Assembly (NCBI RefSeq): GCF_000424265.1
Contig: NZ_AUJO01000007.1
Coordinates: forward strand, 1 to 64,000
Direction: 5' to 3'
Source of the DNA: Butyrivibrio sp. WCD3002
Lineage (GTDB): Bacteria > Bacillota > Clostridia > Lachnospirales > Lachnospiraceae
Length of the DNA: 64,000 nucleotides
The translations under genes and the position numbers were made by a program. Numbering within the stretch: position 1 is the first letter of the stretch; every line of letters begins with the position of its first letter. The notes beneath the pieces were generated by a model, which was not told where the DNA came from, ran no database searches, and saw nothing but the letters and a program-made list of their open reading frames with translations. Shown here in pieces: positions 54,602 through 63,075 of this stretch.

Positions 54602-54631
54602 CTCCCTTCGGAATTTTCCGGAGGGAGTTTT
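54602..54631 (+). terminator. Intrinsic terminator of pfkA
   Basis: Stem CTCCCTTCGGAA (54602-54613) with TTCCGGAGGGAG (54616-54627), one wobble pair, then TTTT. Confidence 0.92.
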
Positions 54632-54690
54632 CTATATCATAGGTTACACAATTAAGGCAGAAGTAATCCAAGTGCAAAGGGGGAAAGCTA

Positions 54691-55662
54691 ATGGATGAAA
54701 AAAGGAGTACGTTAAACGGCAGACTAAGAGCAATTGAAAGTAACGATGATTCTAACATTCTAAAGCTTTACAGAAAAAATTTTCCAAAGGAATTCCAATG
54801 GTTCTCTGATGAGAGAATACTTGATAATACAGTGAGAGATGCGGATTATTGCAGCGAAGCTTCTTTTATATATGAAGTAGAAGAAGCCGGTGTAGTTCGT
54901 GCTGCGGGAATTATCATAACGAAGCTCTCACAGGATTATGAGAAGGAAGTATTATCTGATACCATGTGGATCACCATGCTGGCAGTTCGCGAAGAATACA
55001 GGGGCTGCGGTGTCGGCTCGGTGCTCCTTGATGCTTCTGTTAAAAAGGCGAAGGAGCTTGGCATAAAGGAAGTTGTTCTTGGCATGGAGTTTCGGAATCT
55101 GTTTTCAGGAATCCCTGCACCGGATGATGCAAAGAAGGAGTTCTTTAAAAAGGCAGGCTTTATACTTGGGGAAAAGGATCACTATGATATGTCTGCAAAT
55201 ATGCAGGAGAACTTTGTTCCCGATGAATTTGATGCTTCAAAATGCGTTGGCTATCACGTAAAGAGGATGGAGCCTCAGGATGCCGATAAGGTTCTTGGCT
55301 TTTTGCTTAGGGAGTTTCCTGACAGATGGCATTTTGAGATCGATCAGTATATTAAAACAGGCGGAGACCTAAAGCAGGTATTTCTTTTGATACAGGAAAG
55401 CGACGGTGATGTGGTGGGCTTTTCAATGACCCATGACTATGGGGATGCTGACAGAAGCGGCGGACTTGGGCCAATAGGAATCGGAAGCTCTGTCAGAGGA
55501 AAGAAGCTTGGCGGGCTCATCCTCACAAAGGCCCTTATCGGATTAAGAGAGCAGGGCGTCAGAGAAACCTGCATTGATTGGACAGGACTTGTGGATTTTT
55601 ACGGAAAATATGGTTTTCATAAGGAAAGAGCATTCAGAGCAGGTAGCCTAAGCCTTAAGTAA
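54691..55662 (+). CDS. GNAT-family N-acetyltransferase, two-domain
   Basis: A 323-residue protein with two GNAT-like halves. The first (about 10-165) has the acetyl-CoA-binding pattern VREEYRGCGVGSVLLDASVKKAKELG and the second (about 185-323) has SSVRGKKLGGLILTKALIGL. It probably transfers an acetyl group to a small amine or peptide; the substrate is unknown. GGGGAAAG precedes the ATG. It lies upstream of nagA (57 bp), and the two may be co-transcribed. Confidence 0.88.
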   Translation: MDEKRSTLNGRLRAIESNDDSNILKLYRKNFPKEFQWFSDERILDNTVRDADYCSEASFIYEVEEAGVVRAAGIIITKLSQDYEKEVLSDTMWITMLAVREEYRGCGVGSVLLDASVKKAKELGIKEVVLGMEFRNLFSGIPAPDDAKKEFFKKAGFILGEKDHYDMSANMQENFVPDEFDASKCVGYHVKRMEPQDADKVLGFLLREFPDRWHFEIDQYIKTGGDLKQVFLLIQESDGDVVGFSMTHDYGDADRSGGLGPIGIGSSVRGKKLGGLILTKALIGLREQGVRETCIDWTGLVDFYGKYGFHKERAFRAGSLSLK

Positions 55663-55719
55663 ACAGGGCAGGTTACTGGCGCTGTTGTATGTGCTGCAAT
55701 GATAGAGGAGTTTAGACGT

Positions 55720-56853
55720 ATGAAAATTGAAGGCGGACTTGTTTTTGACGAAAATTACAGCTTTACGAAAAAGGATATTTTTACGGAGGGTGAGCTTTTC
55801 TCTGAAAAATCATCTGACGAAGAGGTAATAGATGCAAGCGGCTGCTATGTGATTCCGGGACTTGTGGATATTCACGTGCATGGCTGCATGGGCAGTGATT
55901 TCTGCGATGCTACTGCGGAGTCTATAGAGGATTTCCTTAAATTTGAGGCATCCTGCGGTGTAACGGCTATCTGTCCCACCACCATGACAGTGCCAAAGGA
56001 AAAGCTTTTGAGGGTTGCAGATGCCACAAAGCAGTATATGGATATAAGGAAAGCTGCGGCAAAGGATGCAGGACATTTTATCGGAATAAACATGGAGGGC
56101 CCCTTTATTTCTCCCGAAAAGAAAGGTTCACAGGAGCTTTCCGATATCTGCGATCCTGATGCGGATTTTGTAAGGCAGATGAATGACAGAAGCGGAGGTA
56201 TGATAAAGCTTGTGGACATCGCGCCGGAAAGGCCGGGAGCTTTTGAATTTATAAAAGAGCTTAAGGATGAATTCATAATTTCCGTAGCCCACACAGACTG
56301 TGACTACGATACCGCACTTGAAGCCATGAGGCTTGGTGCCCATCATGTGACACACCTTTATAATGCCATGAGACCGTATCTGCACAGGGCTCCGGGACCT
56401 GTCGGAGCAGCAATCGATGATAAGGAGTGCATGTCAGAGCTTATAACTGACGGAGTGCATCACCATGGCAGCATTGACAGGAACACCTTTACCCTGCTTG
56501 GGGCGGAAAGAGTAGTTCTTATAAGCGACAGCATGAGAGCCACAGGACTCCCGGATGGAACCTATGAGCTTGGCGGTCACGAGGTTTTTGTTAAGGGAAA
56601 GAAGGCTCTTTTATCTGATGGAACAATAGCAGCCAGTGTTACCAACCTCTTTGACTGCATGATGACTGCGGCAGACGAGATTGGAATTCCTTTTGAGATA
56701 GCAGTCAGGTGTGCTACTATTAATCCGGCAAAATCAGTTAAGGCTGATGATATGATAGGAAGCATTGAAACCGGAAAATATGCAGATTTTCTCCTGATCG
56801 ATAAGAATAGCCATGAGCTTAAGCAAGTTGTCTTAAGGGGCAGGAGATTATAA
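55720..56853 (+). CDS. nagA: N-acetylglucosamine-6-phosphate deacetylase
   Basis: Amidohydrolase of 377 residues that removes acetate from GlcNAc-6-phosphate in amino-sugar or peptidoglycan recycling. The metal-site HVHG (DIHVHGCMGSDF, about residues 49-60), Glu in NMEGPFI, His in SVAHTDC and HHVTHLYNAM, and the catalytic Asp in LISDSM are all present. ATG at 55720 has GAGGAG twelve bases upstream; the in-frame ATG at 55699 overlaps that site. nagB is not adjacent. The rRNA methyltransferase gene follows after 10 bp. Confidence 0.95.
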   Translation: MKIEGGLVFDENYSFTKKDIFTEGELFSEKSSDEEVIDASGCYVIPGLVDIHVHGCMGSDFCDATAESIEDFLKFEASCGVTAICPTTMTVPKEKLLRVADATKQYMDIRKAAAKDAGHFIGINMEGPFISPEKKGSQELSDICDPDADFVRQMNDRSGGMIKLVDIAPERPGAFEFIKELKDEFIISVAHTDCDYDTALEAMRLGAHHVTHLYNAMRPYLHRAPGPVGAAIDDKECMSELITDGVHHHGSIDRNTFTLLGAERVVLISDSMRATGLPDGTYELGGHEVFVKGKKALLSDGTIAASVTNLFDCMMTAADEIGIPFEIAVRCATINPAKSVKADDMIGSIETGKYADFLLIDKNSHELKQVVLRGRRL

Positions 56854-56863
56854 TGGTAGGGAT

Positions 56864-57664
56864 ATGATAACAAGTACAAATAATCCAAGAGTTAAGAAAA
56901 TAGCAGAATACTGCAAGAAATCCAAGGCAAGGAGAGAAGACGGCGTCTTCGTAGTAGAAGGCATCCGCATGGTCAGAGAGGTGCCGGTAGACCTTCTAAG
57001 AGAGCTGTATGTCACTCCGGAGTTTATGAAAAATATCTCTGATGAAGACAGATATATTATAGAAGAAATAGGCTCATCTGACAGTGCTGTCATGGAAGAG
57101 GTATCACAGGATGTCATGGAAAAAATGGCAGATACCAAGACTCCTCAGGGCGTACTTGCTGTTGTAAAGCAGACCCGTTGGGAATTGACAGATATGCTTG
57201 GGGATAATCCCATGCTCCTGATACTTGAAAATATTCAGGATCCCGGGAACCTTGGCACCATGTTCAGAACAGGTGAAGGTGCGGGAGTAACAGGAATAAT
57301 AATGAGCTCTGATATGGCAGATGTGTATAATCCCAAGGTTGTCAGATCCACAATGGGAGCTATTTTCAGAATGCCCTTTATTTATGCGGATTCTATTCCG
57401 GATACAGTTAAAACCCTTGAAAAAGAGCATGGAGTAACCACATATGCAGCTCATCTCAAGGGGACAAAGAATTATGATGAGATAGATTACCATGGCCCAT
57501 GTGCTTTTATGATAGGTAATGAAGGGAATGGTCTGACAAAAGAGGCAGCAGATGCAGCCTCAGAATACGTGATTATTCCCATGCTTGGCAGAGTTGAATC
57601 GATGAATGCTGCTGTATCAGCGGCGGTGCTTACTTTTGAAGCAGCAAGACAAAGGAGGAATTAA
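56864..57664 (+). CDS. SpoU/TrmH-family RNA 2'-O-methyltransferase
   Basis: A 266-residue SAM-dependent enzyme with the knotted SPOUT fold that methylates ribose in rRNA or tRNA. The N-terminal substrate-binding domain (about 1-100, ITSTNNPRVKKIAEYCKKSKAR) is followed by the catalytic domain with NIQDPGNLGTMFRTGEG (motif 1, about 123-139), FMIGNEGNGL (motif 2) and IPMLGRVESMNAAVSAAV (motif 3). Its target nucleotide is unknown. It ends 3 bp before proC, so nagA, this gene and proC probably form one operon. Confidence 0.93.
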   Translation: MITSTNNPRVKKIAEYCKKSKARREDGVFVVEGIRMVREVPVDLLRELYVTPEFMKNISDEDRYIIEEIGSSDSAVMEEVSQDVMEKMADTKTPQGVLAVVKQTRWELTDMLGDNPMLLILENIQDPGNLGTMFRTGEGAGVTGIIMSSDMADVYNPKVVRSTMGAIFRMPFIYADSIPDTVKTLEKEHGVTTYAAHLKGTKNYDEIDYHGPCAFMIGNEGNGLTKEAADAASEYVIIPMLGRVESMNAAVSAAVLTFEAARQRRN

Positions 57665-57667
57665 GGT

Positions 57668-58462
57668 ATGACAATCGGAGTAATAGGACTTGGAAACATG
57701 GCAAAGGCCCTTATTGGCGGAATCATTTCAAAGGGCATCTTTGATCCTCAGGATATCATCGGGGCTGATCCCTTAGAAGCAGCAAGAGAAAAGGCTGAGA
57801 AGAAGTTTCAGATTCAGGTTAAGGACAACAATGCTGATGTAGCAAGGGAAGCAGATGTAATTCTACTTGCGGTAAAGCCTCAGTTTCTTAAGGTTGCCAT
57901 CGCTGACATCATGGATGATATCAATGAGAATAAGCTTATAATCAGTATCGCTGCCGGTAAAACACTGGAGTGGATATCCAAAGAGTTTGAAAAGGATGTA
58001 AAGATTATCAGAGTCATGCCAAACACACCTGCACTCGTAGGTGAGGGGTGTGCTGCAATCTGCCCTAACAGTCTTTGTAACGACGCTGATCTAAACCTTG
58101 CGCTGGATATTTTCAGAAGCTGCGGCACAGCCAATGTGGTTCCTGAAAACATGATGGATGTTGTTACAGGTGTCAGCGGTTCTTCACCTGCCTATGTATT
58201 CCTTTTCATAGAGGCAATGGCAGATGCTGCTGTCCTTGGGGGAATGCCCAGAAAGCAGGCCTATGAGTTCGCTGCTCAGGCAGTACTTGGCAGTGCCAAG
58301 ATGGTCCTTGAGACAGGCAAGCATCCCGGCGAGCTTAAGGACATGGTATGCTCCCCTGCAGGAACAACCATCGAAGCGGTGAAAGTAATGGAAGAATCTG
58401 GCTTTAGAGGCATTGTTATGGACGCTGTGGAGGCAGCAATACTGAGGAGTAAAGAGCTCTAA
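57668..58462 (+). CDS. proC: Pyrroline-5-carboxylate reductase
   Basis: Last step of proline synthesis, NAD(P)H-dependent, 264 residues. N-terminal GVIGLGNMAKALIGGI dinucleotide fold, the RVMPNTPALVGEG segment, and the C-terminal signature PAGTTIEAVKVMEESGFRGIVMDAVEAA. AAGGAGGAATT precedes the ATG. Standard length. A promoter directly after the stop separates it from the hydrolase gene. Confidence 0.97.
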   Translation: MTIGVIGLGNMAKALIGGIISKGIFDPQDIIGADPLEAAREKAEKKFQIQVKDNNADVAREADVILLAVKPQFLKVAIADIMDDINENKLIISIAAGKTLEWISKEFEKDVKIIRVMPNTPALVGEGCAAICPNSLCNDADLNLALDIFRSCGTANVVPENMMDVVTGVSGSSPAYVFLFIEAMADAAVLGGMPRKQAYEFAAQAVLGSAKMVLETGKHPGELKDMVCSPAGTTIEAVKVMEESGFRGIVMDAVEAAILRSKEL

Positions 58463-58464
58463 AT

Positions 58465-58493
58465 TTGACAATATTGCTTCGGCTTGTTACAAT
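58465..58493 (+). promoter_or_regulatory. Strong promoter of the SleB-like hydrolase gene
   Basis: Consensus TTGACA at 58465-58470, exactly 17 bp, TACAAT at 58488-58493. Confidence 0.85.
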
Positions 58494-58548
58494 ATGAAAA
58501 GTTTTGCAGTAACAATTGCGTAACAAACTTAAAAAGGAAGCAAAAAAT

Positions 58549-59688
58549 ATGAAGAAGTTGGACGCGTTAATGCAGGGAATTTCCGCATTTACACTGGCAA
58601 TCCTATTATTCGGAACTTCCACCGGCATTACGGCAGAGGCTAGAACATTAAATGCCTTGAATAACAACGATGTGGGTATCGGTAACATATTGAACCCCAC
58701 CGATGTTACAGAAATCTCGGAAGAGGATGTTGCAAAAGCGCAGGATGTTGCATCCGCAATCAACAGTCAGCCTGAAGAAGCTGATGAAGAGGAAGAGTAC
58801 GAAGAGGAGGACGACTCCAGACTCGTAATGGCAAACGTATCACAGGTAATGAACATCAGAGTATCGCCTGAAGATGATGCAGAGAAGCTCGGAGTTCTTT
58901 ACAAGGACTGTGGTGGTAAGATTATAGAACAAAAGGACGGTTGGACCAAGCTTGAATCAGGAGATCTGGTTGGCTGGGCCAAGGACGATTATCTCCTCTT
59001 TGGTGAAGAGGCAGAAGAGCTTGCACAGGATGTTGGTGTGCAGCTTGTATCCAGTAAAGAAGATGCTCTCAGAATCCGTAAGGAAGCTGACGAGGATGCA
59101 GAGGTTCTGGGTGTTATTACAAATCATGGATTTGTAGAGATGATAGAGGATCTTGGAAACGGTTGGATCAGCGTAGATTATAACGATGAAACTGGTTATG
59201 TTCAGGCTGAATATGTAGAGACCGATTTCAGAATCGACGAAGGCGAGACCATGGCTGCGATCAAGGCTCGCGAGGAAGCAGAAGCTAAGCGCAAGGCTGA
59301 AGAAGCAGCTAAGAAGGCTAAGCTTACAAAGAATACAGGTGCTGTTGCAGCAGGCGCTGATGAGGCAAGACTTCTTGCAGCACTTATTTACTGCGAAGCA
59401 GGTAACCAGCCCTATGAAGGAAAGGTTGCTGTAGGTGCGGTTGTTATGAACCGTGTTAAGAGTGGTGCTTATGCAAACACCATCTCAGGTGTAATTTATG
59501 CATCAGGTCAGTTTACTCCTGCACTTAATGGTTCAGTTGACAGAGTTTATGCAGGTAATGTTCCTGATAGTTGTATCCAGGCAGCCAATGCAGCTCTTGC
59601 GGGTGAGACCAATGTAGGCGGATGCACACACTTCAGACGTGCCGGCGGACATGACGGAATTGTTATCGGAGCTCATGTATTCTGGTAA
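58549..59688 (+). CDS. SH3-domain cell wall hydrolase (SleB/Hydrolase_2 type)
   Basis: A 379-residue exported peptidoglycan hydrolase. Signal-like N-terminus (about 1-34, hydrophobic core then AEARTLNALN), an acidic segment (about 72-93), two SH3-type domains (about 95-150 and 165-225, VMNIRVSPEDDAEKLGVLY and ALRIRKEADEDAEVLGVI), an Ala/Lys/Glu-rich coiled coil (about 235-262) and a C-terminal Hydrolase_2 domain with IYCEAGNQPYEGKVAVGAVVMNR carrying the catalytic Glu. AAAAAGGAAG precedes the ATG at 58549. The domain is shared with spore cortex enzymes, but SH3 targeting fits vegetative wall turnover. A weak terminator follows. Confidence 0.92.
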   Translation: MKKLDALMQGISAFTLAILLFGTSTGITAEARTLNALNNNDVGIGNILNPTDVTEISEEDVAKAQDVASAINSQPEEADEEEEYEEEDDSRLVMANVSQVMNIRVSPEDDAEKLGVLYKDCGGKIIEQKDGWTKLESGDLVGWAKDDYLLFGEEAEELAQDVGVQLVSSKEDALRIRKEADEDAEVLGVITNHGFVEMIEDLGNGWISVDYNDETGYVQAEYVETDFRIDEGETMAAIKAREEAEAKRKAEEAAKKAKLTKNTGAVAAGADEARLLAALIYCEAGNQPYEGKVAVGAVVMNRVKSGAYANTISGVIYASGQFTPALNGSVDRVYAGNVPDSCIQAANAALAGETNVGGCTHFRRAGGHDGIVIGAHVFW

Positions 59689-59720
59689 GTTTGAAAATAA
59701 CAAAATAAATTGATACAATA

Positions 59721-59756
59721 AAGCCTGACCGTGGCAGATTTGCTGCGATCGGGCTT
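59721..59756 (+). terminator. Terminator of the SleB-like gene
   Basis: Stem AAGCCTGACCG (59721-59731) with CGATCGGGCTT (59746-59756), one mismatch and one wobble, followed by AATCTATTT, a weak T-run. Confidence 0.6.
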
Positions 59757-59809
59757 AATCTATTTAATGACATAATGTTTTTTGGCTTGTATACCGAGGG
59801 AGGTACATA

Positions 59810-60808
59810 ATGGCAATCAATTTACAGGGAAGAGATTTTTTGAAACTGTTGGATTTTTCACCGGAAGAGATTGAGTACATGCTGGATCTTGCAGCTGAGC
59901 TTAAGGAGAAAAAACAAAAGGGGATTCTTCATGATGAGCTCAGAGGCAGAAATGTTGCTCTGATATTTGAGAAAACAAGTACTCGTACCCGCTGTGCATT
60001 TGAAGTTGCCGCACATGACCTTGGTATGGGAACCACCTATCTTGATCCTACGGGCTCACAGATTGGTAAGAAGGAGAGCATCGCAGACACAGCCCGCGTG
60101 CTTTCAAGCATGTACGACGGAATAGAATACAGAGGCTTTGGACAGGAGATAGTTGACGAGCTTGCGAAGTATTCCAAGGTTCCTGTATGGAACGGACTTA
60201 CCAACGAGTTCCATCCCACACAGATGCTTGCAGATCTCCTTACTATCAGGGAGCATTTTGGACATCTTAAGGGTATAAAAATGGTATACATGGGTGATGC
60301 CAGATATAACACAGGTAATTCACTTATGGTTGCCTGCGCAAAGATGGGAATGCACTTTGTTTCATGTGCTCCAAGGAAATACTGGCAGAGCAGAGAGCTT
60401 ATCGATACCTGTAAGGATATAGCAAAAGAGACGGGTGCTGTCATTGAGAATACTGAGGATGTTATGGCTGCTACAAAAGGCGCAGATGTAATAGCAACCG
60501 ATGTATGGGTGTCAATGGGCGAGCCTGCAGATATCTGGAAAGAGAGAATAACTGATCTTAAGCCCTATGCTGTAACCTCAGAGGTTATGGAAAATGCCGG
60601 AGATAAGGCAGTATTTATGCATTGTCTTCCTGCATTCCATGATCTTGGTACAGGAATCGGAAGAGAGATAAAGGAACAATTCGGACTTGATGAGATGGAG
60701 GTTACAAACGAAGTTTTTGAGTCCGAGCAGTCAATAGTTTTTCAAGAGGCAGAAAATCGTATGCATACCATAAAGGCAGTAATGTATGCAACGGTCGTTA
60801 GAAAATGA
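59810..60808 (+). CDS. argF: Ornithine carbamoyltransferase
   Basis: Makes citrulline from ornithine and carbamoyl phosphate in arginine synthesis. The 332 residues have the carbamoyl-phosphate loop [13 protein letters not shown] (about 51-63), HPTQ (about 133-136), and the ornithine-site HCLPAFHD (near 270). GAGGGAGGT precedes the ATG. It overlaps birA by 4 bp (ATGA). No other arg gene is adjacent. Anabolic rather than catabolic use is inferred, since no arcA is near. Confidence 0.96.
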   Translation: MAINLQGRDFLKLLDFSPEEIEYMLDLAAELKEKKQKGILHDELRGRNVALIFEKTSTRTRCAFEVAAHDLGMGTTYLDPTGSQIGKKESIADTARVLSSMYDGIEYRGFGQEIVDELAKYSKVPVWNGLTNEFHPTQMLADLLTIREHFGHLKGIKMVYMGDARYNTGNSLMVACAKMGMHFVSCAPRKYWQSRELIDTCKDIAKETGAVIENTEDVMAATKGADVIATDVWVSMGEPADIWKERITDLKPYAVTSEVMENAGDKAVFMHCLPAFHDLGTGIGREIKEQFGLDEMEVTNEVFESEQSIVFQEAENRMHTIKAVMYATVVRK

Positions 60809-61632
60809 TGGATAAAAGAACAATAGAAGCTGCGCTTAATACGGATTATGTGGGAAGAGACCTGGAGTTTTATCCTGTGATCGATTCCACCAACAATATA
60901 GCCAAGGCAGCAGGTGATGAAGGAAGAGCCTCCGGTTTTCTTGCTGTAGCAGACAGGCAGGATGCTGGCAGAGGCAGCAGAGGCAGGAGCTGGATAAGTC
61001 CTGCAGGTCACAATATTTTCATGAGCCTAATGGTTAGGCCCAAGATCCCTATGGATAAGGTATCAGGTCTTACGCTTGTTATGGCGCTGTCTGTATCCGA
61101 AGCTTTAGATAAAGCTATGACGGCTGCAGGTGTAAGTGATGATGTAAGAACAGGCATCAAATGGCCAAACGACATCGTCTTAAACAAAAGGAAGATCTGC
61201 GGTATACTTACAGAGCTTCACATGATGCCGGGTAGCGAAGAGTACTTCGTGGTGATAGGCTGCGGCATAAACGTAAATCAGCCATCTGACCTTTTTGCAG
61301 AAGAGATCAGGGATATGGCCGGCTCTGTTTTTTCAGAAACAGGAAAAGAGCTGGACAGATCAAAGCTCATAGCTCTTTGTATGAAATATTTTGAAGAGAA
61401 TTATGCAAGATATGTAGAGCGATGTGACTTATCACTCCTTAAGGATGAATACGAGAAAAGACTTCTTAACAGAGATAGTAAAGTCAAAATCCTTGATCCA
61501 AAGGGAGAATATGAAGCTGTTGCCCTTGGAATAAATAAAGAGGGAGCTCTTTTAATAAAAAATGAAAATGGCGATAGTGAAGAGATAATCGCAGGAGAAG
61601 TAAGCGTAAGAGGTCTTTACGGATATGTATAG
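60805..61632 (+). CDS. birA: Biotin--[acetyl-CoA-carboxylase] ligase
   Basis: Attaches biotin to carboxylase carrier proteins. The 275 residues begin straight at the catalytic domain: [11 protein letters not shown], the biotinyl-AMP loop [14 protein letters not shown] (about 54-67), [17 protein letters not shown] (about 115-131), and a small C-terminal SH3-like domain (about 225-275). The N-terminal DNA-binding helix-turn-helix of bifunctional BirA is missing, so it should not act as a repressor. It overlaps argF by 4 bp and precedes coaX by 52 bp. Confidence 0.94.
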   Translation: MMDKRTIEAALNTDYVGRDLEFYPVIDSTNNIAKAAGDEGRASGFLAVADRQDAGRGSRGRSWISPAGHNIFMSLMVRPKIPMDKVSGLTLVMALSVSEALDKAMTAAGVSDDVRTGIKWPNDIVLNKRKICGILTELHMMPGSEEYFVVIGCGINVNQPSDLFAEEIRDMAGSVFSETGKELDRSKLIALCMKYFEENYARYVERCDLSLLKDEYEKRLLNRDSKVKILDPKGEYEAVALGINKEGALLIKNENGDSEEIIAGEVSVRGLYGYV

Positions 61633-61684
61633 GAGCTTTTACCAATAGTTTCAGATACGAATAAATTGCAGATGGGAGATAGCT

Positions 61685-62494
61685 ATGTTACTGGCAGTTG
61701 ATGTTGGAAATACTAATATAGCATTTGGTGTTTTAAAGGGACAAAAGATAGTTGCTTCTTTTCGTATGATGTCACAGACGGCTCATACATCAGATGAGTA
61801 TGGCAATAACCTTATCGCGATGCTTCGAAATAACGGCATAGACAGGGCGGAGATACAGGGAATAATCGTATCAAGCGTAGTTCCCAATGTGATGCACGCT
61901 CTTGTTAACGCCATGGTAAAGTACCTTGGAAAGCAGCCATATATTGTGGGCCCCGGCATCAAAACAGGAATCAAGATTGTGACAAAGAATCCTGCAGAGG
62001 TCGGTCCTGACCTTGTGGTGGGTGCTGTTGCTGCTTATGAGATGTATGGCGGACCTGTGATTGTTATAGATTTTGGAACAGCTACTACATACGTTTATAT
62101 CGATGAAAAGGCTGAGTTTTCAGTAGGTGTAGTAAGTCCCGGAATCAGAATCTCAGCAAAGGCGCTGTGGCAGGATACAGCAAAGCTCCCTGAGATAGAG
62201 ATCAAAAAGCCTGACAGTATCCTTGCTCAGGAGACCATAAGCTCCATGCAGGCAGGACTTGTGTATGGTCAGATCGGTCAGACCAAGTACATAATTTCCG
62301 AAATGAAAAGAGAGCTTGGCAGGGACGATATAAAGGTTGTCGCAACAGGCGGCCTTGGAAGACTGATATCAGAAGAAGTTGAGGAGATAGATATCTATGA
62401 ACCTAACCTTCTTATACACGGGCTTCGTATTATTTATGAAAAGAACAAGCGCAACAAGCCGCATAATGAAGGGTTTACAGAGGCAGAAGAGTAA
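61685..62494 (+). CDS. coaX: Type III pantothenate kinase
   Basis: First step of CoA synthesis, 269 residues, ASKHA fold. N-terminal AVDVGNTNIAFG phosphate loop, the GPDLVVGAVAAYE segment with catalytic Asp, IDFGTATTYVYID, and the SPGIRISAKAL motif. GGGAGAT precedes the ATG. It overlaps the start of the next gene by one base (TAATG). In Clostridia coaX is commonly followed by dusB, as here with one small gene between. Confidence 0.95.
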   Translation: MLLAVDVGNTNIAFGVLKGQKIVASFRMMSQTAHTSDEYGNNLIAMLRNNGIDRAEIQGIIVSSVVPNVMHALVNAMVKYLGKQPYIVGPGIKTGIKIVTKNPAEVGPDLVVGAVAAYEMYGGPVIVIDFGTATTYVYIDEKAEFSVGVVSPGIRISAKALWQDTAKLPEIEIKKPDSILAQETISSMQAGLVYGQIGQTKYIISEMKRELGRDDIKVVATGGLGRLISEEVEEIDIYEPNLLIHGLRIIYEKNKRNKPHNEGFTEAEE

Positions 62495-63075
62495 TGAGTA
62501 ATAAAAATTTTGAAGAAAAAGAAACAAGAGAAGTTTACAGTGATTCAGAGAGCGTAGGTGATGAGAATAAACCTCATTCAGAGACACTTGACGGTAAAAA
62601 GCCTGAGGGCAGAAGACTTATCATAAATAAAGAAACAGGTAAGATCACCAATGCAGAAACAGGCGAAGAGGTATCAGATATCCAGGTGGTGACTGAAGAC
62701 GGCTCTCTTGGCAGCGTATCAGCAGGAGGAAGGATCATCCTCTGCGGAGCAAATGCGTATGAGATGAAGTATTATTTTAATCCTCTTTTCAAGAAGATTC
62801 CTGAAAGTATCCAGAAGGAGCTGCACATTATATCTGTGCTTTTTACTCAGGAAGCAGGTGGTGTTTTCACAATCGAGTTTGAGGATGACGGAACCATTAC
62901 AATGGAGACCACAAGAGATGAAGATGATATCACCTATGATGAGATAAGCGCAGGACTTCTTATTGGTGAAGTCAGAAGACAGAGACAGGATCTCTTTGAG
63001 GCACTTCAGATGTACTACAGAGCCATGATCCTTCATGAGGATGTCAGCGCTATCTTAAGTGAGGATGATGAGTAA
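62494..63075 (+). CDS. Conserved hypothetical protein between coaX and dusB
   Basis: A 193-residue acidic soluble protein. The first 60 residues are polar and probably disordered (EKETREVYSDSESVGDEN). A structured part follows (about 75-185) with RIILCGANAYEMKYYFNPLFKKIPE, VLFTQEAGGVFTIEFEDDGTI, and a helical end RQRQDLFEALQMYYRAMIL. No enzyme motif is seen. The one-base overlaps with both neighbours show tight coupling, and the same kind of gene seems usual in this slot in Lachnospiraceae. Function unknown. Confidence 0.78.
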   Translation: MSNKNFEEKETREVYSDSESVGDENKPHSETLDGKKPEGRRLIINKETGKITNAETGEEVSDIQVVTEDGSLGSVSAGGRIILCGANAYEMKYYFNPLFKKIPESIQKELHIISVLFTQEAGGVFTIEFEDDGTITMETTRDEDDITYDEISAGLLIGEVRRQRQDLFEALQMYYRAMILHEDVSAILSEDDE